Shown here piece by piece: positions 5,801-11,642 of a DNA stretch of 11,642 nucleotides; position 1 is the first letter of the stretch, and the number at the start of each line of letters is the position of its first letter. The notes below the pieces were generated by a model. It had not been told where the DNA came from. It did no database searches and saw only the letters and a list, made by a program, of their open reading frames with translations. This DNA comes from an uncultured Oscillospiraceae bacterium (lineage in GTDB: Bacteria > Bacillota > Clostridia > Oscillospirales > Oscillospiraceae): the NCBI GenBank assembly GCA_934636865.1, contig CAKUBI010000042.1, positions 1 through 11,642 of the forward strand. Direction: 5' to 3'. Made by a program: the position numbers and the translations under genes.

Positions 5801-6994
5801 ATGTTACCTGCAATCGAAAACGGCTTTACTTTCATCGCATTCCTGATGTTCGTGGCCGGCGGCCTGCTGGCACTGGAAAAGTATGCCAAGTGGAAAGTTT
5901 TTAACTGGGTCCCGCCTCTGGTCTGGATCTACATTCTCAACATGGTGTTCTGCACCATGGGCCTGTACAATTCCGAGGGTGTCAGCGCCGCCTACGGCGT
6001 GCTGAAGAATAACCTTCTGTACGCGATGATTTTCGTCATGCTGCTGCGCTGCGACTTCCGCAAGATCGCCAAGCTCTCCGGCCGCATGATCGCCATCTTC
6101 CTGGGCTGCTCGATCACCCTGGCGCTCGGCTTCATCATCGGCTTCCCGATGTTCAAGGGCGCTCTCGGCGGCGGCGAGACCATCTGGGGCGCTACCGCTG
6201 CTCTCTATGCTTCCTGGGTCGGCGGCTCCGCCAATATGGCCGCTATGGGCGATGCCCTTCCGGTCGACTCCGGCGCTTATGCCTGCGCGCTCACCCTCGA
6301 TACCGTCTGCTATTCTGTGTGGATCGCTCTGCTGCTGTTTGCCGTGAAGTATGCCGGCAAGTGGAACAAGTCCGTCAAGGCGGATACCTCCAAGCTTGAA
6401 GCCGTTGCCGCCGCCGCCAACGCGGAGGTCGCCGGCGAGAAGAAGCAGGCCAAGGCTACCGACTGGATCTGGCTCATCGGCCTTGCTCTGATCGTCTCCG
6501 CCCTGTCCCAGAAGGTCGGCCTGCTCATGAACACCGGCCTGAAGGCCGCTGGTCTGGGCATGTTCGATAAGGGCACCTGCACTACGCTGTTCGTCACCGT
6601 TCTCGGTCTGGTCTGCGCCATGACCCCGATCGGCAAGCTCCCCGCTGTTGAAGAGCTCTCCAGCATCCTGCTGTACGCCGTCGTTTCCCTGCTCGCTACT
6701 CAGGCCCCGCTCAACGCGCTGGTCGAGGCTCCGATGTGGGTCGTTTACGGTGTGTTCGTTCTCGTGCTGCACGTCGTCGGCATGTACATCCTCTCCAAGA
6801 TCTTCCACTGGGATCTGTGCATGGTCTCCACGGCATCGGTCGCCAACATCGGTGGTTCCGCTTCCGCGCCGATCATTGCCTGCGCCTATGACGATTCCTT
6901 CGCCGGTATCGGTGTTCTGATGGGCGTTCTCGGCGCCGCCATCGGTAATATCTTCGGCCTTGGTATGGGTGCGATCCTGCATGCGCTCGCGTAA
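5801..6994 (+). CDS. DUF819 family integral membrane transporter
   Basis: A 397-residue, strongly hydrophobic protein with about ten membrane segments and one charged loop (~188-224, Lys/Ala/Glu-rich) splitting it into two halves. Each half carries a Gly-rich small-residue motif: SWVGGSANMAAMGDAL (~139-154) and VANIGGSASAP (~347-357). Such paired motifs in an inverted two-halves layout fit the cation/proton antiporter-anion transporter (CPA/AT) superfamily, to which DUF819 (YjcL-like) proteins belong. Substrate is not established for the family. The start is ATG 5801, with GGAGGAG (5787-5793) 7 bases upstream; the longer frame from 5723 lacks such a site and adds charged residues. A cytoplasmic transglutaminase-like protein and an M19 dipeptidase follow on the same strand. 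This makes small peptides or amino-acid conjugates a plausible cargo, by inference only. Confidence 0.88.
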   Translation: MLPAIENGFTFIAFLMFVAGGLLALEKYAKWKVFNWVPPLVWIYILNMVFCTMGLYNSEGVSAAYGVLKNNLLYAMIFVMLLRCDFRKIAKLSGRMIAIFLGCSITLALGFIIGFPMFKGALGGGETIWGATAALYASWVGGSANMAAMGDALPVDSGAYACALTLDTVCYSVWIALLLFAVKYAGKWNKSVKADTSKLEAVAAAANAEVAGEKKQAKATDWIWLIGLALIVSALSQKVGLLMNTGLKAAGLGMFDKGTCTTLFVTVLGLVCAMTPIGKLPAVEELSSILLYAVVSLLATQAPLNALVEAPMWVVYGVFVLVLHVVGMYILSKIFHWDLCMVSTASVANIGGSASAPIIACAYDDSFAGIGVLMGVLGAAIGNIFGLGMGAILHALA

Positions 6995-7011
6995 CCTTTG
7001 CTGAACCAATT

Positions 7012-7046
7012 TCCTGCTCCTGCGGCCTTGCGCCGCGGGAGCAGGA
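7012..7046 (+). other. Strong intra-operon hairpin without U-run
   Basis: TCCTGCTCCTGCGGC (7012-7026) pairs with GCCGCGGGAGCAGGA (7032-7046) over 15 bp with one U-G pair and a five-base loop. The following TTCACAAAG is not a U-tract, so termination is doubtful. The hairpin sits between the DUF819 stop and the next ribosome binding site. There it could protect the upstream mRNA or lower expression of the downstream genes. Confidence 0.55.
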
Positions 7047-7077
7047 TTCACAAAGAGAACTTTTTGAGGACTTTTTT

Positions 7078-8472
7078 ATGAATATCAACGATACCCTGCA
7101 ATATCTGAACATCGGTCTGCCGGACGACATTGCCCGTCGCAAGGCATGGGGAGATTTTGACGGGGCGACGCGTCTGATCGACCGCCGCCTTGCGCAGGAT
7201 AACGTTCCCGAGCCGCTGCGCGCCTGCCTGACTGCGGAGCGCGAGATCATCCGCCGCCTGCCGGAGAACTACCCCTTCACCCGCGCTGATGCGCTCGCCG
7301 TGGTGCGCGCGCACATCCCCGATTTTTCGGAGGAGGAATTCGACGAGCGTGTGGACGCCGGCAAGATCGGCTGGCTGTACATCGGCGGCGAGATGCGCTT
7401 TTTCGACCGCTTTTTCGAGACCATGTGCAAGGCCGAGCCCGCCTTTGCCGCCCGCGCGGGCGTGAAGATGCACGGCGTTGAGAGCGTGACGAAGGAGCAG
7501 GGCGAGGGGCGGCTCGACCGCGTGCATCGCCTGATGCGCGAGAACGGCGGCATCTCCAACCGCATCCGCATCCGCGCGAGCGTGCGCGTGAACGACGATC
7601 AGTTTACGCCGGGCATGTTCGTGCGCGTCCATCTGCCCATCCCCGCCGCCTGCGAGCAGCAGAGCGACATCCGCATCGAGGCCATGTCGCCCGCAAACGG
7701 CATGCCCGCGCCCGAGGACGCGCCGCAGCGCACGGTCTGCTGGGAGGAGCACATGGCGGAAAACCACGAATTTTCCGTGGAGTACTCCTATGTGCACACA
7801 GCGCGCTGGCATGACGTTTCCAAGATGAAGGCGGACAGGGAACAGCCTGACTTCTTCACGCAGGAGCAGGCCCCGCACATCGTATTCACCCCCTACATCC
7901 GCGCGCTCGTGCAGTCGCTGACGGAGGGCGTGGACGATCCGCTTCAAAAAGCGCGCATCTTCTACGATTTTATCACCCTGAACATGAAGTACACCTTCAT
8001 GCCGTCCTACTTTATTCTCGAGAATATCGCGGAATCTGCGGCGCGCAGCTACAGCGGCGACTGCGGTGTATTCGCGCTGCTGTTTATTACCCTGTGCCGC
8101 TGCGCGGGCATTCCCGCAAGGTGGCAGAGCGGCCTGACTGCCGAGCCGGATTTCTGCGGCGGGCACGACTGGGCGCAGTTTTATGTGGCCCCCTACGGCT
8201 GGCTCTTCGCCGACCCGAGCTACGGCACCGCGGCGGTGAGAGCGCAGAACGAGGAGCGCCGCAGGTTTTACTTCGGCAATCTTGATGCCTACCGCATGGT
8301 GGCCAACAGCGCCTTTGAAGCGCCGTTTACCGTGGAAAAGCAGTTCTGGCGCGCCGATCCCTACGACAATCAGGTCGGCGAGATCGAGACCGCGGAGCGC
8401 GGACTGGGCTATCAGGAATATGCACGCAGCAAGGAAGTGCTCTCCTGCGAGGAGATCGGCCTGCAAGCGTGA
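7078..8472 (+). CDS. Transglutaminase-like (papain-fold) cysteine peptidase homologue, cytoplasmic
   Basis: 464 residues with no signal peptide or membrane segment. The C-terminal ~190 residues form a transglutaminase-like core with an intact triad: Cys329 in SGDCGVFALL, His363 in GGHDWAQF and Asp379 in FADPSYG. The core is preceded by Q-K-A-R-x-h-Y-D-F-I-T and followed by F-G-N-L-D-A-Y-R. This Cys/His/Asp spacing is typical of the bacterial transglutaminase superfamily, many of whose members are peptidases or amidases. Residues 1-~250 are mixed: a helical, acidic N-terminus and a beta-rich part with R-I-R-I-R-A-S-V-R-V-N. I recognise no family there. The start is ATG 7078, with GAGGA (7066-7070) 7 bases upstream. 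It lies 83 bases after the DUF819 gene and 32 bases before the M19 dipeptidase gene, so it is probably in one operon with them. Substrate is unknown; a cytosolic peptide brought in by the transporter is the simplest guess. Confidence 0.88.
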   Translation: MNINDTLQYLNIGLPDDIARRKAWGDFDGATRLIDRRLAQDNVPEPLRACLTAEREIIRRLPENYPFTRADALAVVRAHIPDFSEEEFDERVDAGKIGWLYIGGEMRFFDRFFETMCKAEPAFAARAGVKMHGVESVTKEQGEGRLDRVHRLMRENGGISNRIRIRASVRVNDDQFTPGMFVRVHLPIPAACEQQSDIRIEAMSPANGMPAPEDAPQRTVCWEEHMAENHEFSVEYSYVHTARWHDVSKMKADREQPDFFTQEQAPHIVFTPYIRALVQSLTEGVDDPLQKARIFYDFITLNMKYTFMPSYFILENIAESAARSYSGDCGVFALLFITLCRCAGIPARWQSGLTAEPDFCGGHDWAQFYVAPYGWLFADPSYGTAAVRAQNEERRRFYFGNLDAYRMVANSAFEAPFTVEKQFWRADPYDNQVGEIETAERGLGYQEYARSKEVLSCEEIGLQA

Positions 8473-8504
8473 AGAAAGCAAAGAAAGGATTTTAGATTAG
8501 TACA

Positions 8505-9455
8505 ATGAACAGTTATGGTTTGATCGATCTGCACTGCGACACCCTGGCGGATTGGAAGTATGCCAACACCGGCAACCCCGACACGCTGGACGATCCCGGC
8601 CGCGTGCTGCAGCTGAGCAACATGCCCAAGGACGTGCATTGGGCGCAGTTCTACGCGGTGTTCATCCCCGACGAGGAGCGCGGCGACGCGGCCATTGCCT
8701 ACTTTGAGAAGAACCGCGTGAACTTCTACCGCCAGATGGAGAAGTTTGCCGACCGCGTGGCCCCCTGCCGCAACGCCGCCGACATGGAGAAGGCCTGGGC
8801 GGAGAACAAGGCCGCCGCGTTCCTGACCATCGAGAACGGCAGCGCGATCGCCGGTGATATCAGCCGCGTCCACACGCTTGCCGAGCAGGGCGTGCGCGCC
8901 ATCACGCTGACCTGGAACGGTGAGAACGAGATCGGCTCCGGCCACACCACCGACCACGGCCTGAGCGAGTTCGGCAAGGAAGTCGTGCGCGAGATGGAGA
9001 AGGAGAACATCCTTGTTGACGTCTCCCACCTCAACGACCACGGCTTTGCCGACCTTCTGGAGGTCGCGACCAAGCCCTTCGTCGCCACGCATTCCAACGC
9101 CCGCGCGCTGTGCAGCCACAAGCGCAACCTCACGGACGACATGATCCGCGAGATGGTCAAGCGCGACTGTCTGATCGGCCTGAACTACTTTGTGAAGTTC
9201 CTGCGCGACGACGGCGAGGTCAAGAGCCTTGACGATATCTACCGCCACACCATGCACTTCTTCGAGCTGGGCGCGAACAAGAACCTCGCTCTCGGCTCCG
9301 ACTTCGACGGCTCGCTTCTGCCCGAGTGCCTGAACACGCCCGCCAAGGCCGCCTCGATCTACGAGTACCTGATCTCCCGCGGCGTTTCGCAGGAGGATGC
9401 CGACGGCGTGATGTACAGAAACGCGCAGGAGTTCTTCCGCAAGAACTTCAAGTAA
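8505..9455 (+). CDS. M19 family (membrane/renal dipeptidase-like) metallopeptidase
   Basis: 316 residues, the usual length for bacterial M19 enzymes of the amidohydrolase superfamily, which hydrolyse dipeptides including those with a D-residue at the C-terminus. All metal ligands are present: H10-x-D12 in DLHCDTL, bridging Glu110 in LTIENGSA, His175 in DVSHLN, His196 in THSNARAL and Asp266 in LGSDFDG. The N-A-R-A-L form of the second His motif is typical of bacterial members. There is no signal peptide or lipid anchor, so despite the family name it acts in the cytoplasm. The start is ATG 8505; an in-frame TAG at 8499 excludes anything earlier. The best Shine-Dalgarno (AAAGGA, 8484-8489) is rather distant at 15 bases, suggesting translation is modest or coupled to the gene before. 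It is last in the block and is followed by a strong terminator. Confidence 0.95.
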   Translation: MNSYGLIDLHCDTLADWKYANTGNPDTLDDPGRVLQLSNMPKDVHWAQFYAVFIPDEERGDAAIAYFEKNRVNFYRQMEKFADRVAPCRNAADMEKAWAENKAAAFLTIENGSAIAGDISRVHTLAEQGVRAITLTWNGENEIGSGHTTDHGLSEFGKEVVREMEKENILVDVSHLNDHGFADLLEVATKPFVATHSNARALCSHKRNLTDDMIREMVKRDCLIGLNYFVKFLRDDGEVKSLDDIYRHTMHFFELGANKNLALGSDFDGSLLPECLNTPAKAASIYEYLISRGVSQEDADGVMYRNAQEFFRKNFK

Positions 9456-9482
9456 GCATCCGTATCCATACGATCTGAATAA

Positions 9483-9520
9483 AAAAGGACAGGGAACGCG
9501 TCTGCGTTCCCTGTCCTTTT
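9483..9520. terminator. Rho-independent terminator after the M19 dipeptidase gene
   Basis: A perfect 17-bp stem (9483-9499 with 9504-9520, core GGACAGGGAACGC) with a four-base loop GTCT. It is flanked by A-runs on the left and TTTT on the right, so it works on either strand. It closes the transporter/peptidase block and separates it from the lipoprotein-alr-mazF block. Confidence 0.9.
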
Positions 9521-9596
9521 CTGTGCATCTTCCCGGAGGAAAAGCGGCATGCGCGCCGCGCGCGGCACATATATCATAAGGAAGGAGGGGAGAACC

Positions 9597-10187
9597 ATGA
9601 AAAAAAGGGGATGCTGGCCGCTTATCTTCTGCCTGCTTCTTGCTGCCTGCGGGGAAAGAACACAGAGCAGCGTCGAGCAGTGGCAGCAGCGCTGGGCGCA
9701 GATGGACGGATACGAAGCGATCGTGGAGGTCGCCGTGCCGCGCGAGGACGAAACGCTGCGCTATACGCTCTCGCTCACGAGCGGAAACGGCAGCGTGCGC
9801 GCCGCGGTGCTTGCGCCGGAGGAGCTCGCGGGCGTCACGGCGGTGATGACGGGCGATCAGCTCACGCTCGAATTCGACGGCATGGCGCTCGACGCGGGGA
9901 CGCTTTCCCCGCGCGTGTCGGCGCTTTCCTGCGTGCCGCTGGTGCTGGACGGCTTTTCCGGGGCGTATCTCGACAGCTGCGGCAGCGAGACGATTGACGA
10001 AGCCGAGACGGTGCGCGCGGATTTTACCATGACGCTCGGCAGCGAAACGCTGGGCGCGGCGCTGTTTTTTGACGCTTCCGGCGCGCCGGTCTATCTTGAA
10101 GTGAGCGCAGATGAAAAAATTATTGCCGCGGCGGAGTTTACGAATTTTGTTTTTGGTGATATACTACCCCCGAGTACGCAGAATTGA
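9597..10187 (+). CDS. Lipoprotein, probably YdcC-like (LolA-fold) by synteny
   Basis: A 196-residue lipoprotein. MKKRG is followed by a hydrophobic stretch and a lipobox LAAC with Cys18 as the lipidation site; the mature part stays on the outer face of the membrane. The mature sequence is rich in alternating hydrophobic strands (Y-E-A-I-V-E-V-A-V, L-T-L-E-F-D-G, R-A-D-F-T-M-T-L), compatible with the beta-sheet of LolA/RseB-like proteins. Similarity is too weak to be sure by eye. In Bacillus subtilis the LolA-type sporulation lipoprotein gene ydcC lies directly upstream of alrA, as here, which supports the assignment. The start is ATG 9597, with AAGGAGG (9582-9588) 8 bases upstream. A second ATG at 9549 in the same frame also has GGAGGA (9535-9540), but it would put 16 extra residues before the signal peptide. 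No catalytic motif is visible. Confidence 0.75.
   Translation: MKKRGCWPLIFCLLLAACGERTQSSVEQWQQRWAQMDGYEAIVEVAVPREDETLRYTLSLTSGNGSVRAAVLAPEELAGVTAVMTGDQLTLEFDGMALDAGTLSPRVSALSCVPLVLDGFSGAYLDSCGSETIDEAETVRADFTMTLGSETLGAALFFDASGAPVYLEVSADEKIIAAAEFTNFVFGDILPPSTQN
10137..10165 (+). promoter_or_regulatory. Possible alr promoter inside the end of the lipoprotein gene
   Basis: TTTACG (10137-10142), a 17-base spacer and TATACT (10160-10165). The -35 matches 4 of 6 and the -10 matches 5 of 6. It would give a leader of roughly 54 bases before the GTG start of alr, letting alr be made independently of the lipoprotein gene. Confidence 0.35.
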
Positions 10188-10225
10188 TCTGCGCGGATCC
10201 CAAGCAAGAGAGGGCGGAAGAGAAC

Positions 10226-11392
10226 GTGGAAAGCACGCTCAAACGAACCTGGGCAGAGGTCGATCTGGACGCTCTGGCCCACAATTATGAACTGATCCGC
10301 CGACATGTCGGCGGGAATACAAAGCTTTTGGGCGTCATCAAGGCGGATGCCTACGGGCACGGCGCGGTGCCCGTCGCCAAGGAGCTCGAAGCGCTGGGGG
10401 CGAGCTACCTTGCCGTGTCGAACATCGACGAGTGCGAGGAGGTGCGCCTTGCGGGCGTGACGCTGCCGGTGCTGATGCTGGGCTATACGCCTGCCGACCA
10501 GGCCGAGCGCATTTTGGAGCTCGACATGACGCAGGCAGTGCAGAGCCTTTCGATCGCCCGGGCGTTTTCCGACGCGGCGGTCCGGCTCGGCAAGAAGATG
10601 AAGGTGCACGTCAAGCTCGATACCGGCATGGGCCGTCTGGGCTTTTCCTGCGACGAGGCGCACTTTGACGCGAGCCTGCGCGATATTTTGGAGCTCGTTC
10701 ACCTGCCGGGGCTTGACGCTGAGGGCATTTTCACGCATTTCTGCGTGGCGGACGAGGACGGCGAGGAAAACGTCGAATTTACCCATGAGCAGCACGCGCT
10801 CTTCGCGCGCATGATCGACGAGGTGGAGAAGCGCAGCGGCTTTCGCTTTAGACTTCGCCACTGCTGCAATGCCGGCGGCATCGTGCGCTACCCCGAGTGG
10901 GCGGGCGACATGGTGCGCTGCGGCATCCTGCTCTACGGCTCGGGCGAGCTTGCCGAGGAGATGGGCATGGAGCCGGTCATGGCGCTCAAATCCCGCGTGG
11001 CCACCGTGCGCGAGTTCGCGCCCGGAACCTCCGTGAGCTACGGGCGCACCTATGTCACCGCGCGCGAGAGCCGCATCGCGGTTTTGCCCATCGGCTATGC
11101 CGACGGCCTGCACCGCGCGCTCTCCAATAAGATGGAGGTGCTCACGCCCTACGGCCGGGCAAAGCAGGTGGGCCGCATCTGTATGGATATGTGCATGATC
11201 GACGTGACGGACCTGCCGCAGGTCAAAAGCGGCGACGAGATCGAGATCTTCGGCAAGCATGTGCGCTGCGCGCGGGACGCGCAGCTCTGCGACACCATCC
11301 CGTATGAGTTGCTCTGCGCCGTGAGCAAGCGCGTGCCGCGCCACTACTTCCTGCATGGCGCGCGCGTGGATACGGACCTCAAGGCGCTTTAA
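10226..11392 (+). CDS. alr: Alanine racemase
   Basis: A PLP-dependent enzyme interconverting L- and D-alanine, supplying D-Ala for peptidoglycan. With the GTG start at 10226 the protein has 388 residues, the normal family length. The cofactor Lys falls at position 39 in GVIKADAYGHG, exactly where it lies in well-studied Bacillus-type enzymes. The second catalytic residue, Tyr272, is in VSYGRTYV. Other family motifs are KLDTGMGRLGF, HCCNAGGIVRYP, MVRCGILLYG and GRICMDMCMIDVT. A TTG at 10184 in the same frame overlaps the stop of the lipoprotein gene and would add 14 residues with no homology to the family; I prefer GTG, although its Shine-Dalgarno (AGAGGG, 10209-10214) is weak. It lies between the lipoprotein gene and mazF in the order conserved in Bacillus. 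It is probably cotranscribed with the lipoprotein gene and possibly also served by its own promoter at 10137-10165. Confidence 0.97.
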   Translation: MESTLKRTWAEVDLDALAHNYELIRRHVGGNTKLLGVIKADAYGHGAVPVAKELEALGASYLAVSNIDECEEVRLAGVTLPVLMLGYTPADQAERILELDMTQAVQSLSIARAFSDAAVRLGKKMKVHVKLDTGMGRLGFSCDEAHFDASLRDILELVHLPGLDAEGIFTHFCVADEDGEENVEFTHEQHALFARMIDEVEKRSGFRFRLRHCCNAGGIVRYPEWAGDMVRCGILLYGSGELAEEMGMEPVMALKSRVATVREFAPGTSVSYGRTYVTARESRIAVLPIGYADGLHRALSNKMEVLTPYGRAKQVGRICMDMCMIDVTDLPQVKSGDEIEIFGKHVRCARDAQLCDTIPYELLCAVSKRVPRHYFLHGARVDTDLKAL

Positions 11393-11550
11393 CGCACGGC
11401 GGACGCCGCGCGGGCATAGGATATCCCAGGGGCGGAAAGCGGGAAAGTCCTGTGCGCCCGTATAAATTCCGTCCCCGCGTGGGAGAATGACAGTGGCCCC
11501 TGACCGAGAGGGCAGCGGGTACTTCTTCCGCTCGGAGTGTGAATAGCTAA
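11393..11550 (+). other. GC-rich non-coding, hairpin-forming segment between alr and mazF
   Basis: 158 bases with stops in all plus-strand frames, leaving no room for a MazE-type antitoxin. Several stems can be drawn: GGGGCGGAA (11429-11437) with TTCCGTCCCC (11467-11476, one bulged U), enclosing GCGGG/CCCGT (11439-11443, 11457-11461); GCCC/GGGC (11496-11499, 11510-11513); and AGCGG/CCGCT (11514-11518, 11528-11532). The last two compete with CCGAG/CTCGG (11504-11508, 11531-11535). It could be a leader RNA, an alternate-fold regulatory element or a small RNA. I do not recognise a known class. Confidence 0.4.
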
Positions 11551-11642
11551 GTGGATATCAATGTAAAACGCGGCGATATTTATTACGCCGATCTTTCGCC
11601 CGTGGTCGGAAGCGAGCAGGGCGGCGTGCGCCCGGTGCTCAT
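11551..11642 (+). CDS. mazF: MazF/NdoA (PemK family) mRNA interferase toxin, N-terminus (runs off right edge)
   Basis: Thirty codons are visible: V/M-D-I-N-V, then [20 protein letters not shown] and VRPVL. This is the hallmark N-terminus of MazF/NdoA endoribonucleases ([11 protein letters not shown], conserved G-S-E-Q-G-G-x-R-P), which cut single-stranded mRNA at short specific sites. The start is GTG 11551, directly after an in-frame TAA. A modest GGAG (11534-11537) lies 13 bases upstream, and the ATG at 11561 is out of frame and hits TAA at once. In Bacillus the gene follows alrA and the antitoxin gene ndoAI. Here no antitoxin lies between alr and mazF, so it must be downstream, elsewhere or absent. 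Confidence 0.93.
   Translation, partial: MDINVKRGDIYYADLSPVVGSEQGGVRPVL

Noticed and set aside
5804..7051. Minus-strand frame of 415 codons opposite the DUF819 gene
   Set aside because: The translation is hydrophilic, low-complexity and family-less, while the plus strand encodes a clear multi-pass membrane protein with a strong ribosome binding site.
7048..8481. Minus-strand frame of 477 codons opposite the transglutaminase-like gene
   Set aside because: It is an Ala/Val/His-rich shadow of a GC-rich gene. The plus strand carries an intact Cys-His-Asp triad.
10184..10225. TTG at 10184 as the start of alr
   Set aside because: It overlaps the stop of the lipoprotein gene and adds 14 non-conserved residues. 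With GTG 10226 the cofactor Lys falls at position 39 as in related enzymes.
10091..11356. Minus-strand frame of 421 codons opposite alr
   Set aside because: It is a shadow of alanine racemase, with no family motifs.
11441..11450. GGGAAAGTCC resembling the conserved start region of RNase P RNA, and general likeness to cobalamin or T-box leaders
   Set aside because: The segment is far too short for RNase P RNA. None of the other conserved blocks of RNase P, cobalamin riboswitches or T-boxes are present.

Overview
The window reads as a chromosome segment from a GC-rich anaerobic Firmicute of the Clostridia, most like gut Oscillospiraceae. This is an inference from four things: a surface protein ending in three S-layer homology (SLH) modules of the CTRAQ type, a perfect sigma-A type promoter, several TTG/GTG starts, and the Bacillus/Clostridium gene order lipoprotein - alr - mazF. 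No rRNA, tRNA, CRISPR array, insertion sequence or phage gene was seen.

Left part (1-5263). The first 74 bases are the N-terminus of a minus-strand gene, probably a class I PLP aminotransferase. A hairpin follows. Then a 4.6 kb minus-strand gene encodes a 1531-residue secreted surface protein: signal peptide, three ~430-440 residue units each carrying an NlpC/P60-type cysteine peptidase domain, a Pro-rich linker and three SLH modules. Units 1 and 3 are almost identical in DNA over several hundred bases, while unit 2 has diverged. A 477-base divergent intergenic region holds a 15-bp bidirectional terminator hairpin in the surface gene's leader, a possible minus-strand promoter, and a perfect TTGACA-17-TATAAT promoter on the plus strand. 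That plus-strand promoter region is surrounded by three perfect inverted repeats.

Middle part (5264-9520). Four plus-strand genes follow: a DUF3870 protein, a DUF819 membrane transporter, a cytoplasmic transglutaminase-like cysteine peptidase homologue with an intact Cys-His-Asp triad, and an M19 (renal/membrane dipeptidase-like) dipeptidase with all metal ligands. A structured segment with a terminator separates the first two genes, and a strong hairpin separates the second and third. The block ends in a perfect 17-bp terminator. The layout suggests peptide import followed by intracellular hydrolysis. Together with the surface NlpC/P60 protein it could form a cell-wall-peptide or dietary-peptide scavenging module, but this is inference.

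Right part (9521-11642). A small lipoprotein, alanine racemase (alr) and the start of a MazF/NdoA toxin gene reproduce the ydcC - alrA - ndoAI - ndoA order of Bacillus, except that the antitoxin gene is missing. In its place are 158 bases of GC-rich, hairpin-forming non-coding DNA. This antitoxin-less junction, the peptide module and the triplicated peptidase are the parts most worth a second look.
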